Source: Verrucomicrobiota bacterium (GTDB lineage Bacteria; Verrucomicrobiota; Verrucomicrobiia; Limisphaerales; UBA9464). From it: a stretch of 64,000 nt of DNA. The stretch is from positions 1-64,000 of the forward strand of contig CANIZL010000004.1 in the NCBI GenBank assembly GCA_947471985.1, read 5' to 3'. The translations under genes and the position numbers were made by a program. The notes beneath the pieces are model-generated. The model was given only the letters and a program-made list of their open reading frames with translations. It was not told where the DNA came from and did not search any database. The number at the start of each line of letters is the position of its first letter. Position 1 is the first letter of the stretch. This document shows, in pieces, positions 1-9,263 of the stretch.

Positions 1-928
<928 letters not shown>

Positions 929-958
929 GGCGCGGTTCAACGATTCCCTTTAAGTGAC

Positions 959-2365
959 ATGAGGAACCCAAAGGTTTGGATTCTGGGGGCGGCTCTCTTG
1001 GGCCTTTCGTGCTGTTCCGGGGTGGCCGCCGACGTCGGTTTGGAACGTCGGATTGCCGATTTGGAGGCATACATCCGCAACGAGACGGCCACCGGGCCGA
1101 TCCTATCCGAGGTTCCCGGACCGGGTCATAACGCTTGGATGATGATCAGTGCGGCACTGGTGTTGTTCATGACCCTCCCAGGTTTGGCTCTGTTTTACGG
1201 GGGGCTGGTTCGGCGCAAGAACGTCCTGTCCATTCTGGGGCAATGTCTGGGTCTGACCGGCTTGGTCATCGTTCTGTGGTGGGTTTGCGGGTACTCGCTG
1301 TCCTTTGCCGAGGGCGGGCCGTTTCTGGGGGGCTGGGGTTGGTCCTTTTTTAAGGGCGTGGGGTCCCGGCCGAACGATGTCTACGGGACGTGGGTGTCCC
1401 ACAACATCCACGCGATGTATCAGCTGATGTTTGCCATCATCACGCCGGGTTTGTTCATCGGTGCCGTGGCGGAACGGATGAAGTTCAAGGCGATCCTGGT
1501 TTTCAGCCTTTTTTGGATGTTTCTCGTCTACTTCCCGGCCGCTCACATGATCTGGGGCGCCGACGGATGGATGAATGGGCTGGTCAACGACCGGGCGGCG
1601 ATCAAGGCCATCGACTTTGCCGGTGGGATTGTGGTTCACATGACCTCGGGATGGTCCGCGTTGATTTTGTGCCTCTTGCTGGGACCCCGCCGGGGATACG
1701 GCCGGGAGCCCATCAGCCCCCACAGCATGGTCCTCTGTATGGTGGGCACCGGGATGCTCTGGTTCGGTTGGTACGGATTCAATGCGGGCAGCGCAGTGGC
1801 GGCCGACGTCGTCTCGTCCACCGCCTTTACTGCCACCACGCTGAGTGCCGGAATCGGCCTGTGCACGTGGGCGGTCCTGGAACAAGGCTTACGGGGGAAG
1901 TGCAGCATCCTGGGTATGTGTTCCGGCGCCGTCGGTGGTCTTGCCACCATCACCCCCGCCAGCGGGTTTGTGACGCCGAATGGGGCGGTGCTGATCGGCC
2001 TGCTTTCCGGTATCAGCACCTATTTTGCCTGCGCCAAATTGAAGGCGTGGTTCCGCTATGACGATTCGCTGGATACCTTCGGTGTCCATGCCGTGGGCGG
2101 AACGGTCGGCACCTTCATGGCAGGGATCCTGGCCACGGCCGAAGCCCATCCGGGTCTGGCGGCGGATCGGATCAAGTCGTTGGTCGGCCATGGATTGTGG
2201 CTGGAACAGGTCAAGGCCGGCGGGATCATCCTGGTTTGGTCCTGTTTGGTAACCGTGGCCTTGTACTATCTGACCAACGCCTTGGTGGGCTGTCGGGTGG
2301 ATGTCGAGACCGAAACGCAGGGCCTGGACCTCTCCGAGCACGGGGAAGGCGGCTACGAGCATTAA
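959..2365 (+). CDS. amtB: Ammonium transporter AmtB
   Basis: A 468-residue polytopic inner-membrane ammonium channel with a cleavable signal-like N-terminus (about residues 1-24). The first core helix reads MTLPGLALFYGGLVRRKNVL. The family signature DFAGGIVVHMTSG holds the first pore histidine (near residue 225), and GVHAVGG holds the second (near residue 377). The gate region FAIITPGLFIGAVAERMKF is present. The cytoplasmic tail ends TETQGLDLSEHGEGGYEH, the region contacted by GlnK. It is very likely co-transcribed with the upstream P-II gene. Length and motifs are complete, with no sign of decay. Confidence 0.96.
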   Translation: MRNPKVWILGAALLGLSCCSGVAADVGLERRIADLEAYIRNETATGPILSEVPGPGHNAWMMISAALVLFMTLPGLALFYGGLVRRKNVLSILGQCLGLTGLVIVLWWVCGYSLSFAEGGPFLGGWGWSFFKGVGSRPNDVYGTWVSHNIHAMYQLMFAIITPGLFIGAVAERMKFKAILVFSLFWMFLVYFPAAHMIWGADGWMNGLVNDRAAIKAIDFAGGIVVHMTSGWSALILCLLLGPRRGYGREPISPHSMVLCMVGTGMLWFGWYGFNAGSAVAADVVSSTAFTATTLSAGIGLCTWAVLEQGLRGKCSILGMCSGAVGGLATITPASGFVTPNGAVLIGLLSGISTYFACAKLKAWFRYDDSLDTFGVHAVGGTVGTFMAGILATAEAHPGLAADRIKSLVGHGLWLEQVKAGGIILVWSCLVTVALYYLTNALVGCRVDVETETQGLDLSEHGEGGYEH

Positions 2366-2380
2366 GCTCCGATCGAACGC

Positions 2381-2436
2381 CGGTGGACGATGGAGAGCCG
2401 CTCGTTAGACGCGAGCGGGATTGCCATTGTCCACCG
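2381..2436. repeat. Two-tier inverted repeat after amtB
   Basis: Starting 16 nt after the amtB stop, CGGTGGACGATGG (2381-2393) pairs with CCATTGTCCACCG (2424-2436) with one G-T wobble over 13 bp. Inside it CCGCTCG (2398-2404) pairs perfectly with CGAGCGG (2412-2418). There is no T-tract after the stem, so it is not a classical intrinsic terminator. It may be a 3' stabiliser, an attenuator between amtB and the next gene, or a member of the structured intergenic family seen elsewhere in the window. Confidence 0.5.
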
Positions 2437-2461
2437 GGCGGCGGCGTAGTATCGATGCCCG

Positions 2462-2770
2462 ATGACGCCCGCCGATTCCTCCGAGCCGGACTTGTTTTCG
2501 CAGCCCATGGGTGACGAAAACGCCAACGGTTACGTCACCTGGCAGCAACAGCGGACGGGCGTGGTCAATCGGCTGGGGCAGTTGAGCGGATTGCCCCTGA
2601 ATCACTGGGTCGAACTCACCCTGCGCGACGGGGTCCGGCTGAAAGGGAAACTGCGGCTCCGCGAGGAGAAGCTGTTTGTTGAAGAGACGGATGCGCGCGG
2701 ACTCGAATTGGTCATCGACGGTTTTGAATTCCGCTCGACCGAGGTCGAGACCTGCCTGCGCTTGGATTGA
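2462..2770 (+). CDS. Small Sm/Hfq-like fold protein of unknown function
   Basis: A 102-residue protein. About 35 N-terminal residues are low in structure and rich in D, S and P. The rest reads as a compact all-beta unit: NRLGQLSGLPLNHWVELTLR, DGVRLKGKLRLREEKLFVEE, then VIDGFEFRSTEVETCLRLD. A helix followed by bent strands with a G-K-L and an F-V-E-E strand resembles an Sm/Hfq-type barrel. That is a shape judgement; no Hfq signature (YKHA or similar) is present. It follows amtB by 96 bp with a stem-loop between, so it may or may not share the transcript. No signal peptide or membrane segment is seen. It could equally be an unrelated small beta protein. Confidence 0.6.
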   Translation: MTPADSSEPDLFSQPMGDENANGYVTWQQQRTGVVNRLGQLSGLPLNHWVELTLRDGVRLKGKLRLREEKLFVEETDARGLELVIDGFEFRSTEVETCLRLD

Positions 2771-2874
2771 GGCGGCGCACCCCCGTTACCGTGCACGGAG
2801 GGAAGCCCATATTTCCAACCTCCTCCGTTTGGTACCGACGCCGACACCGCTGGACTCGCCGGTTGGAATACCAG

Positions 2875-2918
2875 CGGAACAGGTAGCGCTGAGTTTCCTA
2901 TCGGCGTGTGAGGTTCCG
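2875..2918. repeat. Structured intergenic repeat, copy 1 (diverged)
   Basis: An inner hairpin CGCTGA/TCGGCG with loop GTTTCCTA sits in the core GTAGCGCTGAGTTTCCTATC. It is enclosed by an outer stem CGGAAC (2875-2880) / GTTCCG (2913-2918). The core matches copies at 35400 and 63933, while the outer stem sequence differs from both and is still self-complementary. It lies between two convergent genes. Confidence 0.6.
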
Positions 2919-2966
2919 GCTGCCCTAAATTTATTCAAAACACTTCCCTGCCGGGTACCGATGCGA

Positions 2967-3000
2967 AAAACCCGCACCGACGATTGCCGGTACGGGTTTT
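2967..3000 (-). terminator. Rho-independent terminator of the Gfo/Idh/MocA gene
   Basis: On the minus strand AAAACCCGTACCG pairs with CGGTGCGGGTTTT through one G-U wobble, around an 8-nt loop, and is followed by a T-rich tail. It lies 36 bp beyond the stop codon of the minus-strand oxidoreductase. Because of the wobble the stem is better on the minus than on the plus strand. Confidence 0.75.
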
Positions 3001-3035
3001 AGTGTGATTAGAGCCGCCCCAGCGGGCGGGCTTCG

Positions 3036-4391
3036 TTAAACGATCCGCTTGCGCCATTCGCTGTTGCCGGGGACGGCAATCGCGTAACGGCCTTCGGAGT
3101 CCGGCAGGCTCTTCACCTTGGAATTGAAGGTGAGATGGTCGTAATCATCCGGCGTCAGGACGACCTTGGAGTTGAGCGCCTCATCCCAGGTGACTTCAGT
3201 ACCGGAATACGTCGCCATGCGGCCGAGAATGGCGGTCATGGTCGATTTGGCGCCATTGAAGGCCTCGTTGTAGGCGGTGTTGCTACGGATGGCCTCGAAG
3301 AGGTCGAAATGCTCCTGCTGATAAGGATCGACCTGCTTGTCGCTCCGGAAGCGCCACGCGTCGCCGCTCGACGGCTTGATCATGTGGCCGCTGATGTCGC
3401 ACTGACCCTTCGATCCCTGGGCGTATTCGCTCACGGAGCTCCAGGCGCCGCGGATGTGCCGGCACTGGCTGAACATCCAGGAACCGTCGGCAAACTGATA
3501 TTCGACGGCGTGGTGATCGAAAATCTCGCCGTACTGCTTCTCGGTGCGGACCTGGCGGCCGCCGAGACCCCGGGCGCGGACGGGATAGCCGTTTTTCACC
3601 CAGCAGCCCACGTCGAGATTGTGGATGTGCTGTTCGTTGATGTGATCACCGCAGAGCCAGTTGAAGTAGTACCAATTCTTCATCTGGTACTCGATCTCCG
3701 TGGGCTCGTGGCCGAGCATCTTGGCCACGGCTTCACGGGGATAATTCCACACACCACCGTCGTTCCAGTACACGCGCAGGGAGTGGATATCGCCGATCGC
3801 GCCGTCATGGAGGCGTTTGATGGTTTCGAGGTAACCGGCCTGGTGATGCCGTTGGAGACCGACGCCCACCTTGAGGTTCTTCTGCTTGGCGATTTCCGCC
3901 GCGGCGAGTACGCGCCGGATGCCGGCGGCGTCGGTGGCCACGGGCTTCTCCATGAAGATGTTCTTCCCCTGCCGGACGGCTTCTTCGAAGTGCAGCGGGC
4001 GGAATCCGGGCGGCGTGGCCAGGATGCACACGTCGGCCAGCGCTATGGCCTGCTTATAGCCGTCCAAGCCGACAAACTGACGTTCCGCGGGGACATCGAC
4101 TTTCGCGCCGTGCTGCTCCTTGAGGTTGTTCAGCGAGGAGTTCAGGCGGTCGGGGAAGGCATCCGCCACGGCCACCAGGCGGGTGCCGGGAACGTTCAGA
4201 GCTTGATTGGCGGCGCCGGAACCACGGCCACCGCAACCAATCAGCGCGATCTTCAGTTCGCTGCTGCCTTGGGCGAAGGCGACGCGGTCGATGGCCAACG
4301 TTCCAATGGCGGCAGCGCCGAGGAGAGTGCCGGACGAGGAGAGAAAGCCGCGGCGGGTAACGCCGTTGGCCGGAGGAATATTCTGGCTCAT
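3036..4391 (-). CDS. Gfo/Idh/MocA-family NAD(P)-dependent oxidoreductase, Tat-exported
   Basis: A 451-residue protein when started at the ATG at 4389-4391; the longer ORF uses an upstream GTG and adds 80 residues with no family resemblance. The N-terminus has a twin-arginine signal (TRRGFLSSSG) followed by a hydrophobic stretch ending near AIDRVAFA. The mature part opens with a Rossmann motif LKIALIGCGGRGSGAANQAL and contains the family EKP motif (FMEKPVATDAAG). The family uses NAD(P) to oxidise or isomerise sugars and related polyols; the substrate cannot be read here. Tat-exported members are very common in Verrucomicrobia and Planctomycetes. A terminator follows at 2967-3000. The next gene upstream is about 160 bp away, so it is probably a single-gene unit. 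Confidence 0.93.
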   Translation of the reverse strand: MSQNIPPANGVTRRGFLSSSGTLLGAAAIGTLAIDRVAFAQGSSELKIALIGCGGRGSGAANQALNVPGTRLVAVADAFPDRLNSSLNNLKEQHGAKVDVPAERQFVGLDGYKQAIALADVCILATPPGFRPLHFEEAVRQGKNIFMEKPVATDAAGIRRVLAAAEIAKQKNLKVGVGLQRHHQAGYLETIKRLHDGAIGDIHSLRVYWNDGGVWNYPREAVAKMLGHEPTEIEYQMKNWYYFNWLCGDHINEQHIHNLDVGCWVKNGYPVRARGLGGRQVRTEKQYGEIFDHHAVEYQFADGSWMFSQCRHIRGAWSSVSEYAQGSKGQCDISGHMIKPSSGDAWRFRSDKQVDPYQQEHFDLFEAIRSNTAYNEAFNGAKSTMTAILGRMATYSGTEVTWDEALNSKVVLTPDDYDHLTFNSKVKSLPDSEGRYAIAVPGNSEWRKRIV

Positions 4392-4554
4392 ATGCGGGAC
4401 ATTTTGCTTACGGCAAACCTCGACGAGCCCCAAGGCGCGTCGATTCAGCCATATTCGGTGGAAATGTCCGCTTAAGCTATCGGTCGCAGCGCTCGCGACC
4501 AAGGAAACTTCTCCGCCCACGGAATATTTCCCATGACGCCATCCGCCGCCCGGC

Positions 4555-5274
4555 TCACTGCGCGCCCCGAACCAACAAATGTTCCAAAGCGGCAAACAAC
4601 GCGGCCACGTCGGCGCACGGCAAAACGCCACCCGGAGTTACGAGACTGAATCCCGGACCATGAGCCGGCCCGTTGGCCACGCATGCGTCCGATCGGGCCG
4701 CCGCGAGCTGCGCGCGCGCCCGCTCCAACGTGTCCGCCGGGAGCCCGTCCACTTCATACTTCCAACCCACCAGAACACTGCGGGGATACCATTCCCGCAG
4801 CCCGGTGATCAGCTTGGGAGTCGGTTTCAATTCCACCCAAAGCGATCCACCGCGCGTGGAGAGTTTGCCGGCATGGACGGGCGTCTGGTGTCCATCGGCG
4901 TGGCGTTCAAAGACCGGGCCAAAGGAGAAATCACTAACGGCGGCAGCGTGAAAAATGGCCACCGGCTCGCTGGTGGCATGTTTCAAAAACAAAGTGGCCA
5001 GATCCGCCGTGGTGGAAAAGGGCTCCACGGTCACCGCCGATACCGGCGGGCCGGCCACAGCGCTTTCCCCGCGGAACAGCCGCACCCGGTGCCCTGCCGC
5101 CACCAAATGATTGGCCAGGGCCGTACCCAGGGTGCCGGTCGAAAAATTGGTGAGCCGCCGCACTCGATCCAGCGGCTCAAAAGTGGGCCCCGCGGTGACC
5201 AAGCAGTCCATGGGGGAAAGGGAGACCAATTCACCCCGTTGTGGAAGGGAGATCTGGGAAATTTTCGCCCCCAT
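4555..5274 (-). CDS. CoaB-like phosphopantothenate-cysteine ligase domain protein (stand-alone)
   Basis: A 239-residue protein matching only the CoaB half of bifunctional Dfp/CoaBC. The opening CLVTAGPTFEPLDRVRRLTN and FSTGTLGTALANHLVAAGH are the nucleotide-binding motifs of the family. AAVSDF is the conserved motif of the CTP/phosphopantothenate site, and KLITGLREWYP and LVGWKYEVDG follow in the expected order. CoaB joins cysteine to 4'-phosphopantothenate in coenzyme A synthesis. No CoaC flavodomain is attached or adjacent. The ATG at 5272-5274 has GGAAG upstream; a second ATG at 5209-5211 (residue 22) lacks a Shine-Dalgarno but would start directly at the domain. The next upstream gene ends 26 bp away, so the two are probably co-transcribed. 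Confidence 0.85.
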   Translation of the reverse strand: MGAKISQISLPQRGELVSLSPMDCLVTAGPTFEPLDRVRRLTNFSTGTLGTALANHLVAAGHRVRLFRGESAVAGPPVSAVTVEPFSTTADLATLFLKHATSEPVAIFHAAAVSDFSFGPVFERHADGHQTPVHAGKLSTRGGSLWVELKPTPKLITGLREWYPRSVLVGWKYEVDGLPADTLERARAQLAAARSDACVANGPAHGPGFSLVTPGGVLPCADVAALFAALEHLLVRGAQ

Positions 5275-5299
5275 CCGCCCGCTTCCAGGCTTCGCAGGG

Positions 5300-6754
5300 C
5301 TAGCCCGACGCGGACAAATCCTTCAGGTCCGCCCGCACCGTTTCGTAGGTGGTGTGATACGCCAGCGCCGCGGCATCAGGTTGCCGGCCGTTTTGTTGGC
5401 AGTATTCCGTGTAGAGCCCAGGCCACCAATTCGCGTGCGTCGTCTGCCCCGACCGCTTCCAGGCGCCCCAATCCAGCAACACCTTGTTCCAGCAGCGATC
5501 ACCGTACGCCACGGCTTCCTGGGGACTGGACATGTCGCTGACATACCAATCCCGGCCCACCCGCGCGTGCAGGACTTCATCGGCCCAATCGTAGTCCTGG
5601 AAGGTCGCCGCGAGGGGGTTGGCCGATTGCAGGGCCACTTCCCATTCGTGGCGTTTGCCGGTTCGCGGCATCAATCCTTGTTCGATGAAATACAGAACCG
5701 CGTGACGTTCCTTCGGTGTGAGCTGGGAGTTGAGCCCGAGGGACCAGGTGAAGTTGACCCGGACATACCGCGACCAATCGATGCCCAGGCTGGCGAAACC
5801 GATTTCGCCCATCATGGCGTGACGGGCTTCATCCCAGAGCTGCCGCGTCATGTCGCGATAATAGCCCCAGGGTTTGCCGGTGGTTTCCACCAGGATGCTG
5901 GCCATCATTTCCGGGACATCGATTTCGCGCAGGCGCTTGTAAAACATCATCAGCACCTTGCCCTCCGCGGGCTGCGCCGGGTCGTAGAGAAACACCTCCG
6001 CGTTGACGCCCATGTTGTACGGATCCGCAAAACGCTCGTCCCGCTGCGGCACGCCGTCGTACCGGAAGGGTTGCACCGAACGGAGTCGCGCGGGCAAAGG
6101 CGCCTGGCCGGTACCGTCGAATCCCCCGAGTGCGGCCGCAGCCGCCGACAGCAAAGCCAGCGCGGGTTGGGCCGCGGCCCGATCGTCTGTCGAGACCAGG
6201 GCGCTGATGGCCGCCCGGCCGTAGGTGAGCATTTCCTCAATCTCGATGCGGGCGAATTTCAACACCCGGCGGGTCGTTTGCTCCGCCAGCAAATGGGCCG
6301 CCGCGTAATGCCGTTCCACCGTTGCGAGGAGCGCCGGCACCGCAAACTCGTACAGGCCCAGCAGCAGTTCGCTGGTGGTGGGCGCCGCGAGAATCTCGTC
6401 GAAGATCAACGCCAAGGCCGGCTGGGGCACCACGTCCAGGCCCAAGGGTGGTTCGCGCATTTCGCCGACCCGTGCCCGCAGGGCGGCGACGTGCTCGGCG
6501 CAATAATGGGCGTGCAGACTGAACGCCATCTTCAGTTCATAGACCGGCTCGGCCGTCAACCGGGCGAGGAAGATCTGATGCAACCGCTTCAAGGCATAGT
6601 GCGCCACCTTGAGCCGCCGCACGCTCTCCTCCACCGACAACCCCGGGGCCACGGCGTCGATCATCGTTCCCAAGCCCGCGAGCGGAGGCAGGCCACGATA
6701 GGTTTCATAACGGGCCGCCAGCTCCCGGGACCGCTCCAGTGTCGATTGGTTCAT
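5300..6754 (-). CDS. Ferritin-like diiron-type protein of unknown function
   Basis: A 484-residue, mostly helical, soluble protein. Two ExxH motifs typical of ferritin-like four-helix bundles are visible in the C-terminal half: WDEARHAMMGE and DWADEVLHARVG. An earlier helix reads HAHYCAEHVAAL. The paired ExxH arrangement suggests a dinuclear iron site, but the reaction (oxygenase, oxidase or storage) cannot be told. No signal peptide is seen. The ORF track starts at a TTG at 6790; the ATG at 6752-6754 (MNQSTLERSREL) is preferred. It lies directly upstream of the CoaB-like gene on the same strand (26-bp gap). Single-domain ferritin-like proteins are normally much shorter, so most of the protein is extra helical sequence. 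Confidence 0.65.
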   Translation of the reverse strand: MNQSTLERSRELAARYETYRGLPPLAGLGTMIDAVAPGLSVEESVRRLKVAHYALKRLHQIFLARLTAEPVYELKMAFSLHAHYCAEHVAALRARVGEMREPPLGLDVVPQPALALIFDEILAAPTTSELLLGLYEFAVPALLATVERHYAAAHLLAEQTTRRVLKFARIEIEEMLTYGRAAISALVSTDDRAAAQPALALLSAAAAALGGFDGTGQAPLPARLRSVQPFRYDGVPQRDERFADPYNMGVNAEVFLYDPAQPAEGKVLMMFYKRLREIDVPEMMASILVETTGKPWGYYRDMTRQLWDEARHAMMGEIGFASLGIDWSRYVRVNFTWSLGLNSQLTPKERHAVLYFIEQGLMPRTGKRHEWEVALQSANPLAATFQDYDWADEVLHARVGRDWYVSDMSSPQEAVAYGDRCWNKVLLDWGAWKRSGQTTHANWWPGLYTEYCQQNGRQPDAAALAYHTTYETVRADLKDLSASG

Positions 6755-6826
6755 GCCCTGTTTCTTACCTTCCCGAAGCCGGTACGCCAAAAATCAGAGG
6801 CGGGCAATCCGGCTTGAAGTCCTGAA

Positions 6827-9229
6827 TTACTCCACGGGACGGGATCCGGACGTGACCGGTGCCACGCCATTCGTCGATTGAGCGAGGGAAGCCAAGCGGG
6901 CTACGCGGGCCTGAAGCAGGGGATTCCCGGGATACATCCGGGCCATCTCCCGCAGATCGGGCAGCGACGCGGCCGCGAGCGGGGCGGCGGACCGGGTGTC
7001 CCCGCGAGCGGCGAGGACTTCCGCCAGGCAACCGTCCAGACTCCGGGTACTGCGATGTTCCGCGCCGAAAACCACCCGGCAGATTTCCCGACTTTCCCGG
7101 AAGCACGCCTCGGCCTCGGCCCAGCGCCCGGAATCGAAATAAATGCTCCCTTGCACCCGCAGGCCGAAAAACAGATCGCGATGCTGCGCGGGCAACAGCG
7201 CGCGCTGAAGTTGCACCGCCCGTGCCGCCTCCCGGGCGGCGGGGACCAGATTGGTGCGGGCCCGCAGCACCATCGCGAGACGTGCATGGGCGTAGGCCGT
7301 GGGCGTGGAATTCGTGCCGAACAATTGCAAGCGCAACGCCAGGGCTTCCTGCGCCGCGGCCTCGGCTTCAGGCAGTTGGTTGGCCAGCATCAACTCCTCG
7401 GCCAGATTGCTCAAACCGGTCGCGAGATTGATCTTTCCGCCGGGCAGGGACCGATTGAGCGCGATGGCCTCGCGCTGCCAGTGCCGCGCTTCCTCGACGG
7501 TGGCGGGATCGTAGCCGAGGGCCGTCGCCAAATCCCCGTATGCGGCCACGAGAGTGCTTTCGGCGGGCGCACCCAAGCGCTGGCAGAGGGCCACGGACTC
7601 CCGCAGGCTGGCCACGGCCGCCAAATATTGACCCGCGCTCACCTGACTGGAGCCGAGATCCTCCAGATGACTGGCCAACTGCAGGTCATGCGCGGGCGAA
7701 ACCCGACGGAGCGCGCGTACGGCCCGCTGCAATTCCTCGATGCCCTCGGCGTATTTTCCCGCCCAGCCGAGCATCGCGCCCAGCGTGCCGCGGGTCGTGG
7801 CAGTCTGCCAGTGATCCGGTCCCAACTCCTGCGTGAACAAGGCCAACGCCGACCGCAGCAAGGGTTCCGCTTCGTCGTAGAGCGAAAGCTGGTAGTACGT
7901 GTTGCCCAGCGTGGTCTCAATTTCCGCCCGCACGCGCGGTTGATCCGCGAGTTCCCGCGCCGCCCGTTGGGCCGCCCGCTGGAGGAGTTGGACGACGCGG
8001 ACTTCGCGTCCGTCCTGGGAGGGATCGGCCGACGCGAGGATGTCCTGGAGAAATCCCTTCACCTGTTCGGCCGCCCGCCGTTGGGCATCCAGCCGCCGAT
8101 TCGAAACCAACGTTCCGACCACCACGGTGACGAGAAAGAGCACGCCCAGAGTGGCCAAAGCGGCCAGCGCCGGGCGCCGACGACACCACCGCCAGGTGCG
8201 TCCGGACCAGCCCAGTGGCCGGGCCAGGATGGGTTCGTCGCGCAGGAATCGCTCGAGTTCCTCGGCCAGCGCCAGAGCACTGGCGTAACGCCGTCCGGGT
8301 TCCTTGGCGAGGGCCTTGAGGGCGATGGTCTCCAGGTCCAGCGGCAGCGAGGGATTGAGCACGCGCAAGCTCACCGGATCATTACGTTCCAGCTGCTGCA
8401 AAACGCGGGTGGGGGATTCCGCCACGAAGGGCGCCCGCCCACTGAGCAGATGAAAGAGCAACGCCCCCAAGGCATAGATATCCACCGCGGTGGTGACATC
8501 CCGCGCCCGACCGAAGGCTTGCTCCGGCGCCATGTAGCCCGGCGTGCCCAAAACCTGGCCGGTCAGGGTCAGGTGATTCGGCGCATCCATCCGCCGGGCC
8601 AGTCCGAAATCGGTGACGTGCGGTTCATCCGCAGCATCCACCAACACGTTGGAGGGTTTGAGATCGCGATGGAGGATTCCCCGCTCATGAGCGTGTTGAA
8701 TCGCCCGGGCCACGGTGGCGACGAGCCGGGCCGATCGCGGCGCCGACAACGGACCGTCGCGGGTCAGCACCGCCAAATCCTGCCCGTGGATCAGTTCCAT
8801 GGCGTAGAACGGCTGCCCGTCGTGTTCGCCGAATCCGTGAATGGCCACGATATTCGGGTGCTGCAGCGAGGCGGCGGCGGCGGCCTCCGCCCGGAAACGG
8901 TCCGCCCCGGTGCCGTCGTTGATGGCACTGTCCCGCAGGATTTTTAGGGCAACATCACGACCGAGGCTCGCCTGCCGCGCCCGATAAACCACGCCCATGC
9001 CGCCCCGCGCCAGCTCCTCGAGTATTTCGTAGTCCGCGAAACGCTGGGCACCGGCGTCGGATCCGGGCAGACCCTCATCGATCCAAGGAGCAGGAGGTGG
9101 CTCCGCGCCAAACGCCGCGCGGGCCAGGCAACGCCGACACAGTCCATCGGGTCCGCGCGCCGTCGCGCCACAACGCGAACACGTTTTCGGCGGCGGCGGG
9201 GGCGCAGCGGAAGAGGCGTCAGCCGACAT
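6827..9229 (-). CDS. Transmembrane serine/threonine protein kinase with TPR sensor domain
   Basis: An 800-residue Hanks-type kinase. A small zinc ribbon (CSRC...CRRC, residues 17-34) precedes the catalytic domain. Kinase motifs are complete: glycine loop LARGGMGVVYRAR, VALK (Lys96), HRDLKPSN (187-194), DFG (207-209) and the APE equivalent YMAPEQA. A single membrane helix spans about 354-375. The remaining 420 residues are repeated helical pairs of tetratricopeptide type (YDEAEPLLRSALALF, LPEAEAAAQEALALRLQLFG), so the TPR part should lie outside the cytoplasm. This architecture is abundant in Verrucomicrobia and Planctomycetes. No partner sigma factor is adjacent, unlike the kinase at 24924. 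The ATG at 9227-9229 gives the full zinc ribbon. Confidence 0.94.
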   Translation of the reverse strand: MSADASSAAPPPPPKTCSRCGATARGPDGLCRRCLARAAFGAEPPPAPWIDEGLPGSDAGAQRFADYEILEELARGGMGVVYRARQASLGRDVALKILRDSAINDGTGADRFRAEAAAAASLQHPNIVAIHGFGEHDGQPFYAMELIHGQDLAVLTRDGPLSAPRSARLVATVARAIQHAHERGILHRDLKPSNVLVDAADEPHVTDFGLARRMDAPNHLTLTGQVLGTPGYMAPEQAFGRARDVTTAVDIYALGALLFHLLSGRAPFVAESPTRVLQQLERNDPVSLRVLNPSLPLDLETIALKALAKEPGRRYASALALAEELERFLRDEPILARPLGWSGRTWRWCRRRPALAALATLGVLFLVTVVVGTLVSNRRLDAQRRAAEQVKGFLQDILASADPSQDGREVRVVQLLQRAAQRAARELADQPRVRAEIETTLGNTYYQLSLYDEAEPLLRSALALFTQELGPDHWQTATTRGTLGAMLGWAGKYAEGIEELQRAVRALRRVSPAHDLQLASHLEDLGSSQVSAGQYLAAVASLRESVALCQRLGAPAESTLVAAYGDLATALGYDPATVEEARHWQREAIALNRSLPGGKINLATGLSNLAEELMLANQLPEAEAAAQEALALRLQLFGTNSTPTAYAHARLAMVLRARTNLVPAAREAARAVQLQRALLPAQHRDLFFGLRVQGSIYFDSGRWAEAEACFRESREICRVVFGAEHRSTRSLDGCLAEVLAARGDTRSAAPLAAASLPDLREMARMYPGNPLLQARVARLASLAQSTNGVAPVTSGSRPVE

Positions 9230-9263
9230 CAGACGTCACGGTAGCGGGAACTCGCCGGCGGCA

